From assembly GCA_027943245.1 (NCBI GenBank), contig JANDJZ010001048.1, forward strand, positions 1 to 16,987: a DNA stretch of 16,987 nucleotides, given 5' to 3'. Made by a program: the position numbers and the translations under genes. How positions within the stretch are numbered: position 1 is the first letter of the stretch; every line of letters starts with the position of its first letter. The notes beneath the pieces were generated by a model, which worked only from the letters and a program-made list of their open reading frames with translations, searched no databases and was not told the DNA's origin. Source of the DNA: Acanthamoeba sp. SK_2022b (taxonomy: Eukaryota; Discosea; Longamoebia; Acanthamoebidae). Positions 9,497-16,987 of this stretch are shown piece after piece.

Positions 9497-10474
9497 GGTG
9501 TGTGCATTATGTAGTGTGTGTGTGTGTAGCTTAATATATTATATACGTGATCTGTCGTTGCCAGGAAGGTACTGCTCGATCGCACCCTCAAGGGCAAGGA
9601 CTACTTCTACGCGTCCCTGCCTTCGTACGCGCTCGTAAACCTGGTACGACTGGACTTCTGAGCGACGAGGCGCTTCCTCTCCCCTCCCCTCGCTTCTTTG
9701 GCAGCGAGCCGTAGTGAGCGAGCCAACCGTAACGCCTCTTCTTTGCACAGACGCTCTACTTGGGGGACTACGCGCGCGCGAAATTGATGCACTGGCACAA
9801 GGCCACCTTCTTCCCCGATTTCCTACCGACGTATCAGGCGCGCTTCGTCGACGACGCCTACCATGATGACGAAGATGAAGGTGATGATGAAGAGCTGGAA
9901 TACCCGGAGCCATCGCCCGCGCGATGTGTTGCCTATGCGGCCAGTTCTGCCTTTGTACCGCATCCCGCCTTTTGTTTATTTTTGTTTGTTTTGTTGTTAT
10001 TTTTATTTATCTAACTATTTTTCGTGCTTTTTTGCCGATTTTTCAAATGTTCAATTTGAAATGCAGACGTTCGTGGCCGGATGCGTGCTGGTGGCTGCCG
10101 CCCTGTGCCCAGCCGAGACTGTACGTTGACAACACGGCCCTATTTATTTGGTAACGTTGTCGCGGCCCACCAACCAACACCGCAACAAACGCGCGACAAC
10201 AACAGATGTCCCTCCGCATGACGACCCTGCCCCACATCTACGGCCCTCTGGGCACTCTTGGCGTATGTTCCCCTCCTCCCTTGATCTCTCCCTTCAAGAC
10301 TTGGATGAGCTGAGGGCTTTGTGGGGGGGGGGGTATCAGACCATCGCATCGATCTACAGGAAAGAAGGAGCCTGGGGCTTCTTCCACGGCCTGGTTCCAG
10401 CCTGCATTTCCATGTTCGGAATCTGCTATCCCACCTGGGCAGAAGCGAGCAACACCGGCAAGGTGACCCTGTAG
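8431..10474 (+). CDS. Degenerate mitochondrial carrier (MTCH/SLC25-like)
   Basis: Ten exons with matching phases: 8431-8521, 8649-8744, 8819-8912, 9173-9214, 9306-9395, 9565-9643, 9751-9954, 10067-10120, 10206-10262 and 10340-10474. They give 313 residues, the usual carrier length. Recognisable parts are a first hydrophobic helix GVLGVGVVGKIIQTR, then VVNNVLTAIVSHPFNCFSGYY (MTCH-like HPF motif), and a third repeat LVAAALCPAETMSLRM followed by IASIYRKEGAWGFFHGLVPA, close to the YREEG...GFF.GLVP pattern of MTCH and carrier proteins. Canonical PX[DE]XX[KR] motifs are mostly lost, so solute transport is doubtful. An outer or inner mitochondrial membrane role is inferred from the family. A strongly acidic insert (DDAYHDDEDEGDDEELEYPE) lies between repeats 2 and 3. 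The exon 3/4 junction (8912/9173) and the start ATG are less certain. The second helix of repeat 1 is not evident. Confidence 0.6.
9458..9488 (+). repeat. Intronic (TG)n array with degenerate tail
   Basis: A pure TG run (9458-9488) passes into GGGTGGGTGGG and a second short TG run near 9513-9527. It lies within intron 5 (9396-9564) of the carrier gene. Sense orientation is TG. Confidence 0.9.
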
Positions 10475-11023
10475 ACAACGAGTCATAACCACGCTGATGG
10501 TTAATGGGTTCATATTTGCGGTGTTAATGTCGATACTTGTGTATTGGTTGCAAGGAAAGGTTGCGCACCATATCGAGGCTTGTGGTGGGCGCGTGTTTTG
10601 TGCGCGCACTCAAAAACGCACGACACGCAGGAGAAAGCACGAGAGTACGCGCCGACACAGTGACACCGACGGCACCGGGTAAATTGAGGTAAATTTCAAC
10701 GAATGATGGCGTGGAGGCTATCTCCACGATTTCTAATTATTGGTGACTCATTTATTGGCACACCATGCCTATAGATAGAGTGTCGACAAGCCCCGATATT
10801 GCTCCTCTGTTTTCCATAACAGGAAAAGGTGTGCGCAGGTTTCCTTTTATTGATCCCATCCACGCGACGCTATTGGCCGATGCAACTTTGCTTTGGCGCC
10901 TTATCTGCGCGAGATTGTAGTGACGTCTACTCGGCACGAACGCGGGTTTAAGTACGCGCCTTCGAAGCTTTCTTTCCCTCCACAACTTTCAAACCACCAA
11001 CACACAACACTAAACCAAGCGGG
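10475..11023. other. Intergenic region, upstream half of the 11024 gene promoter
   Basis: The 549 bp after the carrier stop hold no supported gene. The left half (10475-10760) has no clear poly(A) signal. The right half holds a cluster of promoter-like elements annotated separately at 10872-10954. Short plus frames here use atypical codons and look non-coding. Confidence 0.4.
10872..10954 (+). promoter_or_regulatory. Promoter-like cluster of the 11024 gene
   Basis: In order: ATTGG (inverted CCAAT, 10872-10876), TTTGGCGCC (10892-10900, E2F-like), TGACGTCT (10921-10928, CRE/bZIP-like) and TTTAAGTA (10947-10954, TATA-like). The ATG follows 70 bases later. The elements are sequence matches. The grouping in under 90 bases, and its similarity to the upstream region of the next gene, makes them worth noting. 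Confidence 0.4.
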
Positions 11024-11509
11024 ATGCGGCTGCTCAAGACCAAGAGGACCGAGGAGGAGCTTCGCCTCCGCAACGACAAGCGACGTGCCCGCGCACTGAC
11101 CCGCTGGCAGCGCCTGCAGGACCTGGAGGGGCGGCTCCGCGACGTCGAAGAAGAAGAACCGGAACAGCAGGAAGTGGCCGAGTGGAGCAACACCGCTACC
11201 ACCGCTACGAGGACGAGCGAGAAGGGCAAGGAGAAAGACAACGGCAGTGGAAGCAGCAGCGAAAGCAGTGAGGAGGGCGAGGAGCGGTCGCACCAGCCGC
11301 GACGGAGAACCCTGCTGAAGAAGAACAGGCGGAGCCGAACCGAGCGCCGCAACTCGCGCACGACGAGCACGACTACCACGACAGCTGTGGGCACCATGAC
11401 CCCGTTCGGCTACGTGGGCCCGCACACGGGCGCCAAGCGGCGGCAGCAGCTGGAGCAGGCCAGTGCCATGAGCCGCTTCTACGACACCCTCGGCGGCCGC
11501 GAGTCGTAA
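11024..11509 (+). CDS. Compact intronless gene, basic and low-complexity protein (161 aa)
   Basis: One open frame runs from ATG 11024 to TAA 11509. Residues 1-45 form a strongly charged helix (MRLLKTKRTEEELRLRNDKR, then ARALTRWQRLQDLEG). The centre is disordered: acidic, Ser/Glu-rich (SGSSSESSEEGEE), then Arg-rich and Thr-rich. The last 40 residues are less biased and may be the conserved part (TPFGYVGPHTGAKRRQQLEQ, then MSRFYDTLGG). There are no membrane segments or signal peptide. The family is not recognised; a nuclear or nucleic-acid-associated role would fit the charge pattern but is speculation. Upstream lie TATA-like, CRE-like and E2F-like sites. ATTAAA at 11627-11632 may be its poly(A) signal. 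Confidence 0.55.
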   Translation: MRLLKTKRTEEELRLRNDKRRARALTRWQRLQDLEGRLRDVEEEEPEQQEVAEWSNTATTATRTSEKGKEKDNGSGSSSESSEEGEERSHQPRRRTLLKKNRRSRTERRNSRTTSTTTTTAVGTMTPFGYVGPHTGAKRRQQLEQASAMSRFYDTLGGRES

Positions 11510-12226
11510 GAAGAAGCTCCGGAGCATTCGCTGTGCAAAACCCCGATGCGAGTGGTGGCCTCAATCTGGTCAAGACTTGACCCTTTTTATTGTTATGACG
11601 AAGATAGCTTGGTCATTTCAATTCACATTAAACAGAATTTCAACAACAATTAATTATCTCGCCTCGCCTGTCTTCGTGTGGATTGTTCAAGAAAAAAGAA
11701 CATAAAAAGAGTGACAAGCGGTCACTGACGTCCATCTCCCTTCTGGTGCATCACCCGGCTCGTGCACTGCGGCGAGCGACAGCACCGGGAGACCGAACGG
11801 GGCAGCCCTACATAAGAAAAAGGGAGAAGTCTCTGAAAACGCACGGGGAACTCCCAGCGCACCGTACTGCAAAACATGTGAGGCATGCTGAACTAAAAGA
11901 CGGGCCAAGCGAATCGAATGCTTGCCTTTAATTTTGGACCAGGTTTACCGCAGTGGGAGTGGAGGAAATTTGACGTGGAATTTGGGGTTTTGGCGCGCTT
12001 TGGTTTGGCGGGAAGCAGGCGACGTTCGGTCTCGTGTTTCCATCACCTGCCAGGCAGCTCTCTCCTTCATGTAGCCGACGGAGAGGTCGTCCCTACATAA
12101 AGCAAAGAGGGGCTCGGCGCTCTTACTCTTCACCACACGCAACAACCACAACAGAACACCGGACAGCTACTCCGCCAAACCACGCAAGCAGCAAAATATC
12201 CTCCTATAATCCATACTACACACAAG
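11510..12226. other. Intergenic region with two copies of a TATA-containing 10-mer
   Basis: The 717 bp between the two small genes hold the 3' end of the first (ATTAAA 11627-11632) and the promoter of the second. CCCTACATAA occurs at 11806-11815 and again at 12091-12100; only the second copy has a gene behind it. No convincing open frame lies between 11690 and 11990. Confidence 0.45.
11971..12101 (+). promoter_or_regulatory. Promoter-like cluster of the 12227 gene with paired E2F-like sites
   Basis: TGACGTGG (11971-11978), TTTTGGCGCGC (11988-11998), TTTGGCGGGAA (12004-12014) and TACATAAA (12094-12101) precede the ATG at 12227. The third is a full match to the animal/plant E2F consensus TTTSGCGS plus AA. 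The leader is CA-rich. Function is inferred from motifs only. Confidence 0.45.
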
Positions 12227-12599
12227 ATGTCGTTCCTGCTCTCCACTTGCCGAAGGTCCAAGCGCAACGACGACGTGCAGCCGCCTCTGTCGGGCTACGC
12301 CAAGTGGACGCACCGTCTCCAGAAGGAACTCGTGCAGGAGAAGGAGGGGGTACGTTCAGCTTCGCGTTCGCTACTCGAATCTGTCCGCAAAGATTGAGGC
12401 TTACCAACGTTCCTGTTAACAGATGCACCACGTCATCAAGATCCCTATTGACGACGAGCTGCGGCTAGGTGAGTACATGGCGCTCGATACCGCCGACCCG
12501 AAGGAGGAGGTCCTGCCTGAGACCGTCGAGGAGAGAAAGATGAGGCAGCTCGACGCCATTTCTCACTGGATCCGCGTCTCTGGCCAGAACACTGCCTGA
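12227..12599 (+). CDS. Small two-exon gene, unknown function (99 aa)
   Basis: Exon 1 is 12227-12349 and exon 2 is 12423-12599, joined in phase 0 across a 73-bp intron beginning GTACGT and ending TAACAG. The product starts MSFLLSTCRRSKRNDDVQPP, then a helix SGYAKWTHRLQKELVQEKEG. Exon 2 adds MHHVIKIPIDDELRLGEYMA, an acidic stretch and a C-terminal helix ERKMRQLDAISHWIRV. It has no membrane segment. The family is not recognised. Inside exon 2 the sequence CTAG/GTGAGT at 12466-12474 is a near-perfect splice donor that the full-length reading ignores, so alternative splicing is possible. Paired E2F-like sites and a TATA-like box upstream suggest regulated, perhaps cell-cycle, expression. Confidence 0.6.
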
Positions 12600-12873
12600 A
12601 CGCTCTCGCCTGCAAGCAACCTCGTCACGTCTAGACCCTCTTCGATAGCGAAACGGGGTATAGACGGAGGCTCTACACCTCCACCTCTCTTATCATCTAC
12701 CTACCACACTCTCTTCTACACACACTGCCACTACACAGACATCTGTTGTACCCTCTCTCCTTTGTTCAAACCTGTAAGAGTCGCCATTACTGCTACCCCG
12801 AGCCTCTACCTCCTCCTTTTTGTCTTCAGCCTTCCTACATCTTTGTTGAGAAGAGTCGAGCGTACACGCACGC
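12600..12873. other. Convergent 3' intergenic region
   Basis: This spacer lies between the stop of the 12227 gene and the stop of the minus-strand CBS gene. It is pyrimidine-rich on the plus strand (CTCTC and CTACAC runs, 12660-12750). The frames crossing it look non-coding. No clear poly(A) hexamer was found. Confidence 0.4.
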
Positions 12874-13704
12874 TCAGGAAGAGGAAGACGAAGAGGGCTC
12901 CTCGACCCATGACCTCCTGCGTCCGGGAGGCTTGCCGGCTGGTTCGGGGATGGCGTCGTTCGGGAGCAGGAGCCTCATCACGTCTGTCAGCGCGAGCACC
13001 CCCTCCGGTCTGTTGTGGTCGTCCACTGCACGTGTACACCATCCACGTCTTCAGCAAGAGCCTCCTCAACAAGTAGAGGTTGCAGCAACGAGGCGAAAAG
13101 CGAAAGCAACACACCAATCCACAACCGATGGACGCGGTAGGTGCCCAACATGTTGATGGCGTCCTCTATCTTCGTGTTCCTGCGGCAGGTCAGCGGGAAC
13201 GACAGCTTCCCCTGTGAAACGATCGATCACATGTGAGCGAGAGATACATAAGAAACAAATGAAGAACAGAGAATTGATATAAATATATCAACTTCACACT
13301 TCCACTGGGTGTACCCCGGGGGCCGAGGTGGAGATGCGCCGCATAAAGTCGGAGATGGGCAAGAGGAGCCAGTCGAAGTTCTCACGACCTATCCCGCGCA
13401 GCTCGCTGGCCGAGAAGTTGGCCACGAGCCGCCCGTTCTCGTCCGTGATCGCCACGGCGCTCACGTTGTGGAAGAACATCTGCCCGTGTGTCGCATGAGG
13501 TGTTGACTCTCTGTCAGCGCGCGTACACTCAGAGAGCGCGCCAGGTGCTCGTACGAGATATACGGCGTGGATGGCCTGCGCGCTGGTCGACATGCTGGCT
13601 ACGTTGCCCCAGGTACCGAGCCTGAGCTCCTCGATGGTCTTGTACGCCAACACGCCCAGCGACGAGCCCGTCATGTGCTTCATGACCAGTTGGAGCACGT
13701 CTTT

Positions 13705-13765
<61 letters not shown>

Positions 13766-14652
13766 CGGTGTGAGATTACGACCTAACGGGTCCATGCGTA
13801 GCAGGGGCGAGTACCGGACTGGGTGATGATGTTGGTGAGGACTTTGTTGGTCTTGTTGAAGACTGCGGCCCTGTGCAGGCCAGCCCCGAAGTGCTCAATG
13901 GCCTGCAGCACCGTGCCCTGACCGTACACGGGGAAGTAAAGGTCCTCCCGCGACGCCGCTGTAACGCCGAGTAGCGGTGAGCCCCGTAATCAAAAACAAA
14001 AAGCACGTTGGTTCATGTACATACCGAGGACCTCCTTGACCGGAGTGTGGCCAAACTTCTCGCCCTTGGCTTTGAGCGTGGTGATGTCGTCGGCCCAGGG
14101 ACTGGGCGAGAGCAAGGGTGGAGTGAGGACTACTGGTGCTGGGGCGAAAATGGGGTGGGGCACTGGGGCGGATCACCTCCACTGGGCCTCCTCGATGGTC
14201 TGGCCTCGCGTGACCGTGCGCACGATGAAGGTGAGGAGGTCCATCACGTCCACAAAGCCCAAGACGTCCCTCGAGTCCTGGCACACCACGGGCGCCGACA
14301 GGAATCGATTCTTTGCCAACAGGCTGAGAGAACACAACACTACGTGAGTTGAAGGGTCAGAGTTCACGAGGACGACCAGTAAGCGTACTTGACGACCTCC
14401 TCGAGTTGGGCTTCTTCGCGAACCGTGACCACTTGTTTGTCGCCTACCTGCATACGACAAACAGGACTTTTCAACCATTATGTACCAACAAGGGAATGCT
14501 GAGCAGGCTACCAGCTGGTTGACGGTCATCTGTTCGAGTTGTCCCACCAGAGGGACGGTGGTGGAGTCCACCTTGAGGCCATGGGCAGGCAAGGCAGCCT
14601 TGGGCAACGAATGCACCACCTCCTGCGCTACTGGGCCTACTGCACAACTCAT
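12874..14652 (-). CDS. Four-CBS-domain protein, AMPK-gamma/SNF4-like
   Basis: Nine exons on the minus strand: 14652-14512, 14447-14389, 14323-14177, 14101-14025, 13958-13815, 13700-13555, 13479-13315, 13211-13115 and 13025-12874. Every junction matches in phase, and the product is 375 residues. CBS landmarks in order are: VVTVREEAQLEEVVNLLAKN with APVV...DVLGFVDVMDLL (CBS1); VLQAIEHFGAGLHRAAVFN with LTNIITQSDVLQLV (CBS2); AVYLMFFHNVSAVAITDENG with LVANFSASELRG (CBS3); IEDAINMLGTYRVHRLWIVD with RPEGVLALTDVMRLL (CBS4). A Ser-rich tail ends the protein. Such proteins bind adenine nucleotides in Bateman modules. AMPK/SNF1 gamma is the best-known member, but plant-type CBSX or SDS23-like proteins are alternatives, and no kinase-complex contact can be read from sequence. 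The start ATG 14652 is the first in a frame with little sequence before CBS1. Confidence 0.85.
13711..13762 (+). repeat. Intronic (CA)n array (TG in the gene's sense strand)
   Basis: A pure CA run of 52 bases on the plus strand lies in the intron 13814-13701 of the minus-strand CBS gene. In the transcript it is (UG)n. Confidence 0.95.
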
Positions 14653-14942
14653 TGCGTCCTGCTCTGGGTCTGGGTCTGTTGCCTTTTGGCTGTCCTCTTA
14701 GGAAGCCTGTGTCACCTGAGGGCCTGCCACCTGCAGTGCATGCAAGTGTTTACGCACCACAGAGAGACAGCAAGTTGTCTGCATTTCTGCCAGTCTTCTC
14801 AGGAACAGCAAGGGGCTGCAGGTACTCCCACCCAATCAGAGAGATTGAATGCCTTTAAAATAAACCAATAAAATATTCAATTTAGGCAAATAAAAACTAT
14901 TTTTATTTGCATTGGGGAGTAGTTGTCCGTGGGCTGCTCCTT
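14653..14942. other. Spacer: CBS gene upstream region and PLD 3' end, with AATAAA palindrome
   Basis: The CBS gene starts at its left edge and the PLD gene ends at its right edge, both on the minus strand. AATAAA reads on the minus strand at 14907-14902, 36 bases past the PLD stop, and is a good poly(A) signal. The same site is one arm of a palindrome: GCAAATAAAAA (14886-14896) and TTTTTATTTGC (14900-14910) around CTA. ATTGG on the minus strand lies near 14837, upstream of the CBS gene. Confidence 0.5.
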
Positions 14943-15333
14943 CTAGTAGAAGGTGGTCTTGAAGGGAATGTACTGAGGGCTGTCGGTGAGGGAGATCTCC
15001 AGGTGTTCGCCCTCGAGGAAGGTGAGCGCGTAGTTCACCAGGTGCCCGCGCACCTGCTTCAGCTCCTCCTCCAACTGCAGACACCAAGTAGAAAGAGAAA
15101 GGCCATTCACGTCAGCACGCGCACTACTACACATACGTGCCGTGGGCGTGCAGAAGAGGCGTGCCTTGAGCTTTTGATCGAGCGGGATCTGGTGGAAGGC
15201 TTCCTTGCGTCGCTCGAGCTGCTTGATGGTCTGGATCGAGTTCTGGGGCATGTACGGGAACACCCGCTCGTACAACTCCGTATTGCTCTGGGCCACGTAA
15301 TCCCTGTGAGGCGAGCCACGACACGACAGTCAG

Positions 15334-15405
<72 letters not shown>

Positions 15406-16226
15406 GCGTGTGCGTGGTGCGGTACCAGTAGGTGAGGGCTTGTTCAGAGACGGGGTCGCTGATGAGCTCGAGCAGCTGCTTGTCGTCGTTGCCGATGCCG
15501 AGGTGCTCCTTCCACAGGGACATGCGGAGCGAATGGCAGAAGCGGCCGAGGTGGAACGGCTGCCCGCCCATTCGGCCCGCCACCATGTCGTCGTCCTTGA
15601 CCCACGCCGCCAGCTCCGAGTCGCGGTAGCCATCCAAGCTGGTCAACGTAACCGCCACTCATCAGTACAAATCGCACGCGCGCACGCACGCGCGCACAAA
15701 CACGCACACGTACCTTCTGTCGTTGATGTTGGCAGAGCCGATGATGGCCTCCTGGTCGTCGATGATCAAGAGCTGGTAGAGGCACACGAACACGGTGAGC
15801 AACCAAAAGATCGATTTTTTCTTGATTTAATTTTCATTTTAATAAAATATCAAAGATATATAAAAATAAATAATTGGTTTGTTTCGTTTTTCGTGAGGTA
15901 GTAATGGTGAGAGTACCTTGGCGTGGATGTAGACGCCCTCGGTGACGGGACCCACGCTGAAGAGGTGGCCGTGCGAGCGCAGGGCGTGGAAGGAGATGTA
16001 CTTGCTGGCCTCCTCGAAGCTCACTGCACGCCAAAAGCAAACACGCCGCGGAGAAAGAAACATCAGCACACAACACACAACAACGCAACAGGCCAGGAGA
16101 ATAGAAGGGAGCTCCCATACTCTTGAAGCGGCGCTGCAGCTCCTTGAAGATCGACCTGGGGCCCTTCCAGATGGTGTTGTGTTGGCTGATGACACACCAC
16201 CGACCGATGTGTGAGCACAGCTGCGT

Positions 16227-16284
<58 letters not shown>

Positions 16285-16987
16285 GACACACACACACACA
16301 GCTAGAGAGAGAGAGAGAGAGGGAGCAACGTACAGGCCGATGATCTGCCGGTTCTTGATGCCGGGGAGAGGTCCCATGGCCGGCTCGCCGGGCAGGAGGA
16401 TCATCACGCGGAAGGGCTGGTTCTCGCGGGCGGCGCGCCCGATGCGGGACACGAGGGCGTGGCCGATCGCGTTCTGGGGCCCGCTGCCGCCGTCGAATCG
16501 GGAGATAAAGAACTGGCCAATGGCGCGAAGCGTGAGCGACACGCGTGGTGGCCGAATAGAATAGGGAGGGGGGGAACCGCGGCGCACCTGGTTCTCGATG
16601 TAGATCAAGTGCTTGGCCTTGTTGATGAGCGCAAAGTGGGCGTGGCACAGGGAGGTCTCCTTGCGATTGGCTCCGCTCCACATGGTCATGCTCCGCACCA
16701 TTTGCACCGAACAGCTCACCGGATTGGACGCCATCTGATCGTCGAGTGATTAGCCATTTTATATTTTTATTATTTATTATATTTTAAATAAAAATAAATA
16801 AAAATTAATCAAAATTAGTATTTTCGTAATAAAAAACGCGTGCAGGCGGCATACCTGGGTGTAGGGCTCAGGCGCGGAGATGCGGCACTCCTCGGTGAGT
16901 ATGCGGTTGACGTCCCAGCCCTCGTTCTCGATCACCAGCCGGGCGATGCGCTCCCGCTCGCGCTGCTGGATCTGGTCGGGCGCCAGC
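14943..16987 (-). CDS. Phospholipase D (PLD1/PLD-zeta type), C-terminal half
   Basis: The 5' part is beyond the window. Exons on the minus strand: 16987-16855, 16734-16588, 16512-16334, 16185-16121, 16023-15917, 15772-15714, 15638-15426, 15303-15165 and 15074-14943. Family landmarks in order: QMVRSMTMWSGA, KHLIYIENQ/FFISRFDGG (across an intron), GRAARENQPFRVMILLP, HNTIWKGPRSIFKEL, YISFHALRSHGHL, then the second HKD motif YIHAK/LLIIDDQEAIIGSANIND with HxKx4D catalytic residues split by an intron, RSLDGYRDSELA, and a C-terminal LEEELKQVRGHLV ending KTTFY. The family hydrolyses phosphatidylcholine to phosphatidic acid and choline at cytosolic membrane faces. The N-terminal PX/PH region and first HKD motif should lie to the right. 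The last intron (15164-15075) would need a GC donor, otherwise 30 extra codons are read through. Confidence 0.9.
15335..15403 (+). repeat. Intronic (AC)n array (TG in the gene's sense strand)
   Basis: A 69-base uninterrupted AC run, the longest in the window, lies in intron 15425-15304 of the minus-strand PLD gene. Confidence 0.95.
16228..16323 (+). repeat. Compound intronic (CA)n/(AG)n array
   Basis: A pure CA run (16228-16281) is followed by GCAG, a second CA run (about 16286-16300) and an (AG)n run (about 16304-16323). It lies in intron 16333-16186 of the minus-strand PLD gene. In the transcript it reads (CU)n then (UG)n. Confidence 0.9.

Noticed and set aside
12762..13117. Plus- and minus-strand frames crossing the last CBS exons
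   Set aside because: They are shadow frames of two CBS-domain exons and an intron, confirmed by the HRLWIVD...GVLALTDV landmarks on the minus strand.
16186..16227. Extension of the PLD exon to the acceptor beside the CA repeat, adding LCSHIGRWCVIS
   Set aside because: That junction breaks phase; the acceptor at 16187-16186 keeps phase and gives GLQHNTIWKG, as expected in the family.
211..16323. Regular short repeats as CRISPR arrays
   Set aside because: They are pure dinucleotide tracts without spacers, in a eukaryotic gene context.

Overview
The window looks like a piece of a GC-rich, intron-dense protist nuclear genome. Short introns (mostly 50-150 bp), GT/GC-biased coding sequence, AT-rich or (TG)n/(CA)n-filled introns and amoebozoan-like protein families suggest something close to Acanthamoeba. 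The organism is inferred from style and gene content only. No tRNA, rRNA, CRISPR array or complete transposon was recognised. All exon boundaries were parsed by hand from reading frame, GT/AG dinucleotides, phase agreement and family resemblance.

Layout, left to right. (1) The 3' part of a plus-strand gene (1-1366) for a nuclear-looking protein with a Cys/His cluster and a Ser/Gln/His-rich tail. (2) A small intronless plus gene at 1945-2352. (3) A minus-strand phosphate:H+ symporter-type MFS transporter (4537 to 2776, five exons). (4) Divergent from it, a plus-strand secreted GPI-specific phospholipase D-like gene (4816-7926, about 14 exons) with a 2-base frame break in its N-terminal zinc-phospholipase domain and an early end in its FG-GAP propeller. 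(5) A compositionally different spacer (7927-8430). (6) A plus-strand degenerate mitochondrial carrier of MTCH/SLC25 type (8431-10474, about 10 exons). (7) Two compact plus-strand genes of unknown function (11024-11509 and 12227-12599) whose upstream regions share E2F-like, TGACGT and TATA-like elements. (8) A minus-strand four-CBS (AMPK-gamma/SNF4-like) protein (14652 to 12874, nine exons). (9) The 3' part of a minus-strand eukaryotic phospholipase D with its second HKD motif (16987 to 14943, about nine exons).

The genes do not form an operon or obvious pathway. Phosphate import, GPI-anchor hydrolysis, phosphatidylcholine hydrolysis and AMP sensing are nutrient- and membrane-signalling functions, but their adjacency is probably incidental.

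The most notable observations are the frame break and shortened propeller of the GPI-PLD-like gene, long dinucleotide arrays confined to introns, a splice-donor preference for GTAC rather than GTAAGT, a metallo-beta-lactamase signature on the minus strand between annotated genes, and the two small genes with matching promoter elements.
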